Assembly: GCA_030706385.1 (NCBI GenBank)
Contig: JAUZOQ010000020.1
Location: 1 to 43,546 of the forward strand
Length of the DNA: 43,546 nucleotides
From: Bacteroidota bacterium
Lineage (GTDB): Bacteria; Bacteroidota; Ignavibacteria; Palsa-1295
Direction of reading: 5' to 3'
Both the position numbers and the translations under genes were made by a program. Every line of letters starts with the position of its first letter. The first letter of the stretch is position 1. The notes beneath the pieces were generated by a model. It did no database searches. It had not been told where the DNA came from and saw only the letters and a program-made list of their open reading frames with translations. Of this stretch, positions 36,601 to 42,405 are shown one piece after another.

Positions 36601-36756
36601 CTCGTGACTATCGTCCGGATTGAAACTGGATGCAAATAATGCCCCTCCGCCTCCGGGTCCACGAGAAGAAAACTGTGCCGGTTGCGAGAAGGCAGATGAA
36701 CTGGTAAAGATGGACAGAAGTACCGTCCCAAGAATGGTAAAACTGTAATTTTTCAT
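33643..36756 (-). CDS. Asp-box (BNR) beta-propeller protein with two fibronectin III domains and T9SS tail
   Basis: A 1037-residue secreted protein. Signal peptide 1-25 (cleavage after AFS). Residues about 28-740 hold at least nine Asp-box motifs (TTDLGASW, STDAGATW, STDGGNQF, TTNGGASW, TSNGGTDW, STDNGASW, STDGGTSW, TSNAGVTW), the fold of sialidases, VPS10-like proteins and GH74 xyloglucanases. Two fibronectin III domains follow (about 755-845 and 850-945), then a sorting domain (SNFPNPF, LQAGTYFLRL). The sialidase Arg triad cannot be confirmed, so the propeller may bind rather than cleave glycans; the opening GGGGALFASSFNPDD and NPNDTTEVWVSS resemble GH74-like proteins. It is the first gene of the three-gene secreted cluster and diverges from the small membrane protein gene. 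Confidence 0.8.
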   Translation of the reverse strand: MKNYSFTILGTVLLSIFTSSSAFSQPAQFSSRGPGGGGALFASSFNPDDSHEIYIGCDMSEIFHTTDLGASWGILDFRQIQSQKLAPVQFCKNNVRYAIDGSNIDGNDVQRPSKSTDAGATWKPLPNDATAGSAFSLFADPNNSQHVIMSDYRIIYTSTDGGNQFFTRYQASNNGAGIHLAGAFFDGDNIYLGTNDGVLTSTDGGVTLTKANLTGIPSSEYIVSFAGAKQGATTRFFCVTLSQVYAGITGSDKDAYKNVYKMDWGSGSWQVAKSGIDASALPFFTAMSPTNIDIAYVAGGSTNSAPTVYKTTNGGASWTSVFQTSNNQNIYTGWSGASGDRAWSYGEYALGFSVAPGDPNYAVITDLGFAHVTSNGGTDWHAAYVEAADQNPKGSNTPTGRSYHSVGLENTTCWQIAWLDQSNMFSSFSDIKGTRSTDAGARWGFNYSGHNDNTMYYVLEVGARVYGATSSVHDMYQSTTLTDARIDGGKGKVLFSTDNGASWQVEHDFGHPVIWLASDPKDSKTLYASVINSTSGGIYVTHNADQGSGSTWSKLTNPPRTEGHPLDIRVLKNGNLLASFSGHRTSNFTASSGVFLSTDGGTSWQDRTDAGMKYWTRDVVVDPYDASENTWYAGVFSGWGGAANGLGGLYKTSNAGVTWTRVKTLPDGATSCTFSPSDPNIMYFTSETEGLWYSTNARNAMPTFTQVASYPFRQPMRVFFNPNDTTEVWVSSFGHGMRVGTTKQTIAKPGVVTLLSPADQSTGQSANPTLTWQAVASATSYEVQVSMSQDFSGIILDSIGIKATSLVVSGLQNSKAYYWRVAASNDAGSGPWSSSWNFMTTDLPTPAPDSPILISPLDGAFYVDNVPNFLWHPSLHATSYQITIAKDTQFQNVVITSEKSPDTVYSLSPILPNGSYFWHVEAFGDGGSSPFSETRLVAFLLTGGVSDRSREAGLTISNFPNPFSTKTIVNCSMSESGSASMKIFDLLGREVQSIRLGFLNAGNNQFELDATALQAGTYFLRLQFNGKTVSHAIQIAN

Positions 36757-36953
36757 AGGCAGACAAACATGAAACTTATAGATGATAATGAGTTACGGCA
36801 TTCAAAGTTACAACAAAATATTCATTTTCTCCAAAAATAAAGAGGACTATAGAGCCTTCTAACTATAGAGAGTTGCATTATCCCGGGAATTTTCATATCT
36901 TCGCAGTGGGGTATACGCTCTTTTCCACTCACAATCAAATTAAGGAGGTTAGT
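36757..36953. promoter_or_regulatory. divergent promoter region with repeated ACTATAGAG
   Basis: This 197-base AT-rich gap lies between the Asp-box protein gene (minus) and the small membrane protein gene (plus). ACTATAGAG occurs twice (36846-36854 and 36862-36870, 16 bases apart). A consensus-like ribosome-binding site, AAGGAGGT (36942-36949), precedes ATG 36954. Exact promoter boxes are not claimed. Confidence 0.4.
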
Positions 36954-37529
36954 ATGATGCGTACGATCGTCGCAGGTTTCTTAGGAGCTGTGGTCATATT
37001 CATGTGGGGATTCCTATCCTGGGCCGTCCTGCCGTGGCATAAGACTACGACACACGGATTCTCGAACGAAGACGCCGTTGTTTCAGCCATGAAATCGGGA
37101 AATGCCGAAACCGGAACATATATGATCCCTGCAATGCCCGATGGCACGGATGCTTCGCAAAAATCACATACAGAAAAAATGAAGAGCGGGCCGGTTGCCA
37201 TCGTACATTACTCGACTACCGGATATGCCGATATGGATATCATGTATCTCCTAAAAGGGTTTCTCGTCTTGTTCGTATCAGCAACGCTTGCCGCCTCACT
37301 CTTAGGGAAACTGTCATGGTCGCTCGCATCAAAATTCGGTGCACGAGTTCGTTTCATTATGACGGTCGGACTCTTCCTCGCCTTTGCTGGTAGGTTAAGC
37401 GACTGGGCATTTCTCGGCTATTCCACAAGCTTCTCGCTCAATCTGGTAGCCGATGATCTGATCGGATGGACTCTTGCAGGCCTTGTCATCGCCTGGAGAT
37501 TCAAACCACTGGTTGCAAAGACATCGTGA
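36954..37529 (+). CDS. small integral membrane protein of unknown function
   Basis: A 191-residue protein starting MMRTIVAGFLGAVVIF. ATG 36954 follows AAGGAGGT by 4 bases, the best ribosome-binding site in the window, so the open upstream frame is not used. It has four hydrophobic segments: about 3-26 (ending in the aromatic FLSWAVLPWH), 104-126, 132-152 and 160-183. Between the first two lies a hydrophilic loop of about 75 residues (ENAETGTYMIPAMP is close to its middle portion) that would face one side of the membrane. I recognise no named domain. It is followed by a hairpin terminator shared with rplT. Confidence 0.85.
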   Translation: MMRTIVAGFLGAVVIFMWGFLSWAVLPWHKTTTHGFSNEDAVVSAMKSGNAETGTYMIPAMPDGTDASQKSHTEKMKSGPVAIVHYSTTGYADMDIMYLLKGFLVLFVSATLAASLLGKLSWSLASKFGARVRFIMTVGLFLAFAGRLSDWAFLGYSTSFSLNLVADDLIGWTLAGLVIAWRFKPLVAKTS

Positions 37530-37564
37530 TGCTTCGTAATGCTATAGATCAGAATTAACTGCAA

Positions 37565-37598
37565 AAAAATACCCGCTGCATATGCGACGGGTATTTTT
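37565..37598. terminator. bidirectional intrinsic terminator
   Basis: An 11-bp stem, AAAAATACCCG (37565-37575) with CGGGTATTTTT (37588-37598), encloses the palindrome GCATATGC. Both exits are T-rich, serving rplT from the right and the membrane-protein gene from the left. Confidence 0.85.
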
Positions 37599-37619
37599 CT
37601 ATCTCAAAAAAGAAAGCGC

Positions 37620-37976
37620 TTACTTTGCCTTCACATTAGCTGCCTTAACCATCGCGGTGAATGCTTCCGGATTACGAACGGCAATATCGGCAAGAAGTTT
37701 GCGATTGACGGTGATCCCGCTCTTTGCAAATCCTCCGATAAGACGTGAATACGTTGTACCATTCTCACGTGCAGCAGCATTAATTCGGATGATCCAGAGC
37801 GCACGGAACTCACGCTTGCGGGCGCGACGATCACGGTATGCGTACTGGCGTGCTTTGTCAACATGATGCTTCGCAACGGTAAGGACGTTGCTGCGCATTC
37901 CAAAAAAGCCTTTAGCGGCTTTAAGCATTTTTTTCTTGCGATGCTTAGACGCAGGTAGGTTCTTAGCTCTTGGCAT
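37620..37976 (-). CDS. rplT: 50S ribosomal protein L20
   Basis: A 118-residue ribosomal protein L20, a 23S rRNA-binding protein needed early in 50S assembly. The lysine/arginine-rich N-terminal tail ([26 protein letters not shown]) and the globular C-terminal half ([18 protein letters not shown]-like block, then [13 protein letters not shown]) match the family at full length. Usually infC and rpmI (L35) precede rplT; here neither does. Instead a structured leader with an apparent terminator lies directly upstream on the same strand, and rpmE (L31) is divergent. This suggests autoregulation by L20 through its own leader, as in the L20 leaders known from Firmicutes. Confidence 0.97.
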   Translation of the reverse strand: MPRAKNLPASKHRKKKMLKAAKGFFGMRSNVLTVAKHHVDKARQYAYRDRRARKREFRALWIIRINAAARENGTTYSRLIGGFAKSGITVNRKLLADIAVRNPEAFTAMVKAANVKAK

Positions 37977-38004
37977 AGTATGTTTTTCAGATTTTTATTG
38001 TGAT

Positions 38005-38150
38005 AAAAAAGCCGTGTAAGCATCTGAATCCTTTCACCTTACGGTGTCAAGACCGCCATTATGAAGTGGCGCTTAACGCAGCGGGTTTTAGTTAGAGCCG
38101 CAATCAACAGCGTTTTATGGCTTCCGGTTCAGTACTGAGCCAACAGCTCA
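38005..38150 (-). promoter_or_regulatory. structured rplT leader with terminator-like hairpin (possible L20 attenuator)
   Basis: Upstream of rplT the minus strand forms several stems: TGAGC/GCTCA (38150-38136, loop TGTTG), AGCG-type stem at 38083-38070, CGCCA/TGGCG (38071-38054) and CACC-GTAA-GGTG (38046-38035, a GNRA-type loop). CCGTAAG (38044-38038) can instead pair with CTTAC..ACGG (38020-38012), followed by TTTTTT (38010-38005), giving an intrinsic terminator 30 bases before the rplT ATG. The last two hairpins share bases and exclude one another, the logic of an attenuator. Not compared with Rfam; the fold is by eye. Confidence 0.5.
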
Positions 38151-38260
38151 TGCTATCACGGATCAGGGAACAATCCGAGGAACGTGCCGTAAAATAGGGG
38201 TGTTAGTGACTCGCTATATAAATCCGACGGCAAAAATCGTCAAAAACAAGGAAAAATATC

Positions 38261-38506
38261 ATGAAAAAAGGAATACACCCCGATTATCACACCGTTAACG
38301 TGCATTGCGCAGGTTGCAACAATGAGTTTCAGACTCGTTCGACCATTGCCGGCACGATGCTACGCGTAGAAATTTGCTATAACTGCCATCCGTTCTTCAC
38401 GGGAAAGCAGAAATTTGTCGATACTGCAGGCCGCGTTGAGCGCTTCCAGAAGAAATTCGCCAAGTCGATCGCCGATCGCAAAGAAAAAGCCACTTCGGCG
38501 GCCTAA
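38261..38506 (+). CDS. rpmE: 50S ribosomal protein L31 (zinc type)
   Basis: An 81-residue L31 starting [19 protein letters not shown]. Four cysteines (C16, C19, C39, C42, the latter in [14 protein letters not shown]) form the zinc site of the C+ type, implying no need for a zinc-free paralogue here. The C-terminal lysine/alanine-rich tail is longer than in E. coli. It is divergent from rplT with a 284-base gap shared between both regulatory regions, and is closed by its own terminator 23 bases after the stop. Confidence 0.96.
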   Translation: MKKGIHPDYHTVNVHCAGCNNEFQTRSTIAGTMLRVEICYNCHPFFTGKQKFVDTAGRVERFQKKFAKSIADRKEKATSAA

Positions 38507-38528
38507 GCCGTTTGAAGTGTTATATTTG

Positions 38529-38556
38529 AAGTCCTGACCTTCCGAGGTCAGGACTT
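38529..38556 (+). terminator. intrinsic terminator of rpmE
   Basis: AAGTCCTGACC (38529-38539) pairs with GGTCAGGACTT (38546-38556) over a 6-base loop, an 11-bp stem continuing into TTTTTCTTTT. It ends 21 bases before the next ATG. Confidence 0.9.
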
Positions 38557-38577
38557 TTTCTTTTGCATCTATTCACT

Positions 38578-39831
38578 ATGACACACACCCAGATAGTCCT
38601 TTTCGAGGACTCTCATGCCCGTGGACTGCTTTTTAAGCCGTTAACCTATACTCGTTCTTTCGCCGAACTTCTTGTCGGATGCTACTCAGGGCTCGAACGA
38701 ATTCAGACCTTTTCCGGCCCCGGCAGTGAGATCGTCTTACATGTTCGTCCTGAACTGACAGCCATCGTACGCAAACGCTTCCCTGAATTTCAAACGAATG
38801 AACTCGCCGAAAATAAGCGAACCGTATTCATCAATGCAAGGCTGCTCATAACCGAACACCTGTTCAACCAATTTACATCTGCTACAGACACACTGTTTCG
38901 ATGGGAAGATCAACCGGAGGAGATCCTGGCATTTAATGTTGCCAACATTCCGAAAGCTATAGCCGACAAAATTAATTCAGGACATCCAATCACCAACGAT
39001 GACTTGAAGCTTACTGAAATACGACTGCCTCGCGCAAAACTCTTCACGTCACTCTGGAACATGGTTAATTCCAATCCTGTCGTGATCCAAAGTGACATCA
39101 AGCGGATCGCTGCGGCCGGAACGCGGATCTTTCAACGAGATCTCCATGCAAATCCCAAAACTGACGTTACCAATATCAAGAACATCTACGCCGCCGAAGG
39201 AGTAAGTTTTGGACGACGCACCTATCTCGATGCAACGGAGGGACCGATCCTGATCGAAGGAAAAGTTGTGATCGAACCGAACGTGACGATCATCGGCCCT
39301 GTAGTCATTCGCTCCGGCACGCTTGTGAAAGCAGGAGCAAAGATCCATCCCGGTGTGACGATCGGACCTGTTTCAAAAGTAGGCGGTGAAATTGAAAATT
39401 CCATTATACAGGGATATTCGAACAAACAGCATGACGGATATTTAGGACATAGCTATATCGGCGAATGGTGTAATCTCGGAGCAGGGACGAATACGAGCGA
39501 TCTGAAAAACGATTATTCGAACGTCACAGTCTCTGTGGAAAATACGAAGATCGAGACAAAATCGCTATTCGTCGGATTGTTGATGGGCGATCACTCCAAA
39601 AGCGCGATCGGCACGCAGTTCAATACCGGCACAGTCTGCGGAGTAAGCTCAAATATTTTCTGCAGCGGCTTCCCGCCTAAGTGGATTCCGAATTTTTCGT
39701 GGTGCGGACCTGAAGGAATGCAAAAGTATCGAACGGAGAAGGCGCTCGAAGTTGCGAAGATCGTCATGGCCAGACGCGGAAAAACGATCTCACCTGAGGA
39801 TGAAGATCTGCTGAAATCTCTGGCGAGCTAA
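38578..39831 (+). CDS. alternative GlmU-type sugar nucleotidyltransferase (TIGR03991-like)
   Basis: A 417-residue protein from ATG 38578. The N-terminal half is a divergent nucleotidyltransferase-like domain opening IVLFEDSHARGLLFKPLTYTRSFAEL-style, typical of the FCB group. The C-terminal half is a left-handed beta-helix with hexapeptide repeats (GPILIEGKVVIEPNVTIIGPVVIR, and the C-terminal CNLGAGTNTSDLKNDY block like GlmU acetyltransferases). It is expected to make UDP-N-acetylglucosamine for peptidoglycan and other glycans in bacteria lacking classical GlmU; this is family knowledge, not shown by the window. A TTG at 38563 would add 5 residues. Its stop codon overlaps the stop of dapA by 3 bases on the opposite strand. 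Confidence 0.85.
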   Translation: MTHTQIVLFEDSHARGLLFKPLTYTRSFAELLVGCYSGLERIQTFSGPGSEIVLHVRPELTAIVRKRFPEFQTNELAENKRTVFINARLLITEHLFNQFTSATDTLFRWEDQPEEILAFNVANIPKAIADKINSGHPITNDDLKLTEIRLPRAKLFTSLWNMVNSNPVVIQSDIKRIAAAGTRIFQRDLHANPKTDVTNIKNIYAAEGVSFGRRTYLDATEGPILIEGKVVIEPNVTIIGPVVIRSGTLVKAGAKIHPGVTIGPVSKVGGEIENSIIQGYSNKQHDGYLGHSYIGEWCNLGAGTNTSDLKNDYSNVTVSVENTKIETKSLFVGLLMGDHSKSAIGTQFNTGTVCGVSSNIFCSGFPPKWIPNFSWCGPEGMQKYRTEKALEVAKIVMARRGKTISPEDEDLLKSLAS

Positions 39832-40736
39832 TTCCCCTCTTCCATCTCTTCAACGACAACTGCTTCGAGTTGCAGAAGGACGTCGCGAACCTTGGTGCGG
39901 CTTTCTTCCTTTATCGGCACGAGAGGAAGCCGGTAATTCTCGCCGATAATGCCCATCATTGCCAGAGCCGATTTGACCGGGCCGGGATTCGATTCGACAA
40001 ACATTACCTTCATCAGATTCAAGAGTTCGAAATGGATCGCCTTCGCTTCCTGGAATTGACCATCCAAAGCAAAGCGTACCATGCGAGAGAATTCGTTGGG
40101 CACTACATTAGAAGTAACGCTGATCACGCCTTTGGCTCCGAGGGCGATCAAGGGAACAGTGAGATTATCCTCGCCCGATAAAAGCCTGAATCCCCGAGGT
40201 GCGTTCGAAATAATTTCCATGCATTGCGAAAGATCTGCACTTGCCTCTTTGATAGCAACGACATTCGGTATTTCGGCACACCGCAGTGTTGTTTCAGCAT
40301 TCATATTCAACCCTGTTCTGCCCGGCACGTTGTAGAGTACAACGGGCAGACCTACATCGGCAACTGCCTTAAAGTGTTCGAAGAGTCCATTCGGAGTCGG
40401 CTTATTATAGTATGGCGTTACGACAAGTCCTGCATCGGCTCCGATATCCATCGCTTCGCGAGTAAATGCGATGCTGGACCGTGTATCGTTCGTGCCCGTT
40501 CCGGCAACGATGAGAGCACGTCCGGCAACATACTCGATCACAAAACGCAAGAACTTCGAGCGCTCCTGAGAGGTCACGGTCGGATTCTCACCGGTCGAGC
40601 CTAACGGCACGATCATTTCCACTCCGCCTGCGATCTGGTAATCTAGCAGGCGCCGAGTAGCTTCGTAGTCGATCTCGCCGTTCGCTAAAAAAGGCGTAAC
40701 GATAGCTGTGCCAGTTCCCCGAATCAGTTTATGCAT
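39828..40736 (-). CDS. dapA: 4-hydroxy-tetrahydrodipicolinate synthase
   Basis: A 302-residue Schiff-base aldolase that condenses pyruvate and aspartate semialdehyde, the first committed step of the diaminopimelate/lysine branch. Visible are the substrate loop PLGSTGENPTVT (about 45-56), the catalytic Tyr in VLYNVPGRTG (about 133-142) and the Schiff-base Lys in VAIKEAS (about 160-166). Its C-terminal helices are of normal length. It starts 1 base after the dapB stop, so dapB-dapA form an operon; the C-terminal EEMEEGN tail overlaps the end of the GlmU-like gene tail-to-tail. Confidence 0.97.
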   Translation of the reverse strand: MHKLIRGTGTAIVTPFLANGEIDYEATRRLLDYQIAGGVEMIVPLGSTGENPTVTSQERSKFLRFVIEYVAGRALIVAGTGTNDTRSSIAFTREAMDIGADAGLVVTPYYNKPTPNGLFEHFKAVADVGLPVVLYNVPGRTGLNMNAETTLRCAEIPNVVAIKEASADLSQCMEIISNAPRGFRLLSGEDNLTVPLIALGAKGVISVTSNVVPNEFSRMVRFALDGQFQEAKAIHFELLNLMKVMFVESNPGPVKSALAMMGIIGENYRLPLVPIKEESRTKVRDVLLQLEAVVVEEMEEGN

Positions 40737-40737
40737 A

Positions 40738-41481
40738 TTAACTATTGTCTCCTAAAATTTCCGTTAGGTGTTCTTCAAATCTGTAAAACCCTTTGCGTCC
40801 GGCGATCCACTCTGCTGCATGGACAGCTCCTAGGGCGAACCCGCGCCGGGATTTTGCCCGATGTGTCAGCTCGATCGCATCTTCTTCCGAATCGAATCCT
40901 ACCGTATGTGTTCCGGTAATAGACCCCGAACGAATAGAGCTGATGAGGATCGATTCAGGCGATGGCGCTTCGCCCTGCTTCAACTGAGCAACAATTTTCG
41001 TCTTCGATTTGAATCCTGAAAGCACTGCTTCGGAGATCCGAAGCGCCGTACCGCTGGGAAAGTCTTTCTTTGTCCGGTGATGGGCTTCCGTGATATAGAC
41101 ATCGTAATCGGCAACGCTGAGTAGCCTCGAAGCATCGGCAACGATCTTCAAGAAGAGATTCACGCCGATAGAAAAATTCGATCCTATCACGCATCCCAAG
41201 TCTGCATCTCCGATCATTTTTCTGACTTTCAGAACATCGCTGTCCCAACCAGTTGTCCCGATCACCATCGGAACATGGGCTTTCGTACAAACTCGAACGT
41301 TCGTTACAACAGTATCGGGCTGTGTAAAATCAATTACAGCATCGGGAGCGTATGACTTCAAAGATTCGGGCGAGAGCATCTTATCGATATCGAAAATTGC
41401 CACGATCTCATGCCCGCGCGATTTTGCAGCCGCTTCGACCTCATGTCCCATTTTGCCGTAACCGGCCAGTGCTAATTTCAT
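40738..41481 (-). CDS. dapB: 4-hydroxy-tetrahydrodipicolinate reductase
   Basis: A 247-residue NAD(P)H-dependent reductase that follows DapA. It shows the nucleotide-binding GYGKMG near the N-terminus (MKLALAGYGKMGHEV), DFTQPDTV, IGTTGW, GSNFSIGVNLF and the catalytic block EAHHRTKKDFPSGTALRI with His and Lys in their usual places. I chose ATG 41481; a TTG three codons upstream is open but less likely. The N-terminus is shorter than in E. coli (273 residues), as in many non-proteobacterial forms. It precedes dapA by 1 base. Confidence 0.97.
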   Translation of the reverse strand: MKLALAGYGKMGHEVEAAAKSRGHEIVAIFDIDKMLSPESLKSYAPDAVIDFTQPDTVVTNVRVCTKAHVPMVIGTTGWDSDVLKVRKMIGDADLGCVIGSNFSIGVNLFLKIVADASRLLSVADYDVYITEAHHRTKKDFPSGTALRISEAVLSGFKSKTKIVAQLKQGEAPSPESILISSIRSGSITGTHTVGFDSEEDAIELTHRAKSRRGFALGAVHAAEWIAGRKGFYRFEEHLTEILGDNS

Positions 41482-41511
41482 AGGATGCAAAAATACGACA
41501 GGGAAAGTGTG

Positions 41512-41559
41512 AAGTCTGAAGTCCTAGATCCGAGGCACTAAGACTGAGCCCTCAGACTT
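41512..41559. repeat. inverted repeat between DUF4159 gene and dapB
   Basis: AAGTCTGA (41512-41519) and TCAGACTT (41552-41559) form an 8-bp stem with a 32-base loop, just after the DUF4159 stop. There is no T-run, so it is a weak candidate terminator or a binding site. Confidence 0.3.
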
Positions 41560-41560
41560 G

Positions 41561-42244
41561 TCAATGCGTTAAAGCCCATACCACAATGTTGGTCCCGAAC
41601 TTCAAGGCCTCTTCTCGCTTCTCGGGCGGATCGTTATGAACTTCAGGGTCGTCCCATCCGTCACTCGGATTCGATTCGTAGGTATAGTAGACGCAGAGCC
41701 TTGTTCCGATGAACAAGCCGAATCCTTGCGGAGGCTTACCATCGTGTTCATGAGTTTTCGGAACACCATTCGGGAATTGGAAATGCGAATGGTAGATCCC
41801 ATGTGTATACGGAAGCTCCTGGAATTCCTGATCCGGAAATACCTTCTTCATTTCGCGGCGGATCGGCTTATCGAGTCCGTAATCGTCATCGATATAGAGA
41901 AAACCACCGGCCTCCAGATATGCATGAAGCCGTTTTGCCTCTGCCTCCGAAAGATCGACATTGCCGTGACCTGTTAAGAATAAGAATGGATAATTAAAAA
42001 TATCATCGCTTGCAATATCCACCCACACATATTCGGGATTGACTTCGATATTCGTATTATTCTTAATAAAACGCAAAAGGTTTGGCTCTTCGGTCGGATC
42101 GTTATACCAATCTCCGCCGCCGGAGTATTTCAGTCGTGCGATCCGAAACTGCGAAGCAGAGCGATTCACCGTTCGGGGGGCTTGGGCATAAATGCTTGTG
42201 GCAGCGAGGATTAGAAATGCCAGTGGTCGTAGAAGTATTCTCAT
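41561..42244 (-). CDS. DUF4159 domain protein (secreted)
   Basis: A 227-residue protein with a signal peptide (1-20, cleavage after IYAQ). The DUF4159 domain covers nearly all of the mature part, with FRIARLKYSGGGDWYND (the family's usual opening), the FLFLTGHGN block, AYLEAGGFLYIDDDYG (a glutamine-amidotransferase-like strand and loop) and HSHFQFPNG. The family is widespread in FCB and planctomycete bacteria, frequently near MoxR/DUF58/von Willebrand gene sets, but those are absent here. Function unknown; periplasmic location is inferred. It is divergent from the E1 gene with 161 bases between. Confidence 0.88.
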   Translation of the reverse strand: MRILLRPLAFLILAATSIYAQAPRTVNRSASQFRIARLKYSGGGDWYNDPTEEPNLLRFIKNNTNIEVNPEYVWVDIASDDIFNYPFLFLTGHGNVDLSEAEAKRLHAYLEAGGFLYIDDDYGLDKPIRREMKKVFPDQEFQELPYTHGIYHSHFQFPNGVPKTHEHDGKPPQGFGLFIGTRLCVYYTYESNPSDGWDDPEVHNDPPEKREEALKFGTNIVVWALTH

Positions 42245-42355
42245 CTATATATAGTACAATACGATGAAGAAGGCATTTGTTCCAGTATCGGCGTCCGGAA
42301 TCTCTCCGAATCGATGCGTTTTACGTCAATCGTGTACCCTAAATCCATTTCAACA

Positions 42356-42385
42356 ATATCACCCGTTTTGTTGTTATATCACCCG
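42356..42385. promoter_or_regulatory. two direct copies of ATATCACCCG upstream of the E1 gene
   Basis: Exact copies at 42356-42365 and 42376-42385 are 20 bases apart (two helical turns), 20-50 bases before the E1 start at 42406. They could be an operator for a dimeric regulator or part of the 5' leader. Confidence 0.35.
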
Positions 42386-42405
42386 CAAAAAATCTTACGT
42401 TATTG

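Noticed and set aside
36873-36953. N-terminal extension of the small membrane protein to 36873
   Set aside because: AAGGAGGT directly precedes ATG 36954 and the hydrophobic start begins there; the upstream frame has no membrane or conserved character.
37977-38260. Possible rpmI (L35) gene or an RNase P/6S-like RNA between rplT and rpmE
   Set aside because: No frame resembling L35 exists on either strand. The plus-strand GAGGAACGTGCC only loosely resembles the RNase P core and lacks the ACAGA-type elements, so a cis-acting leader is the better reading.
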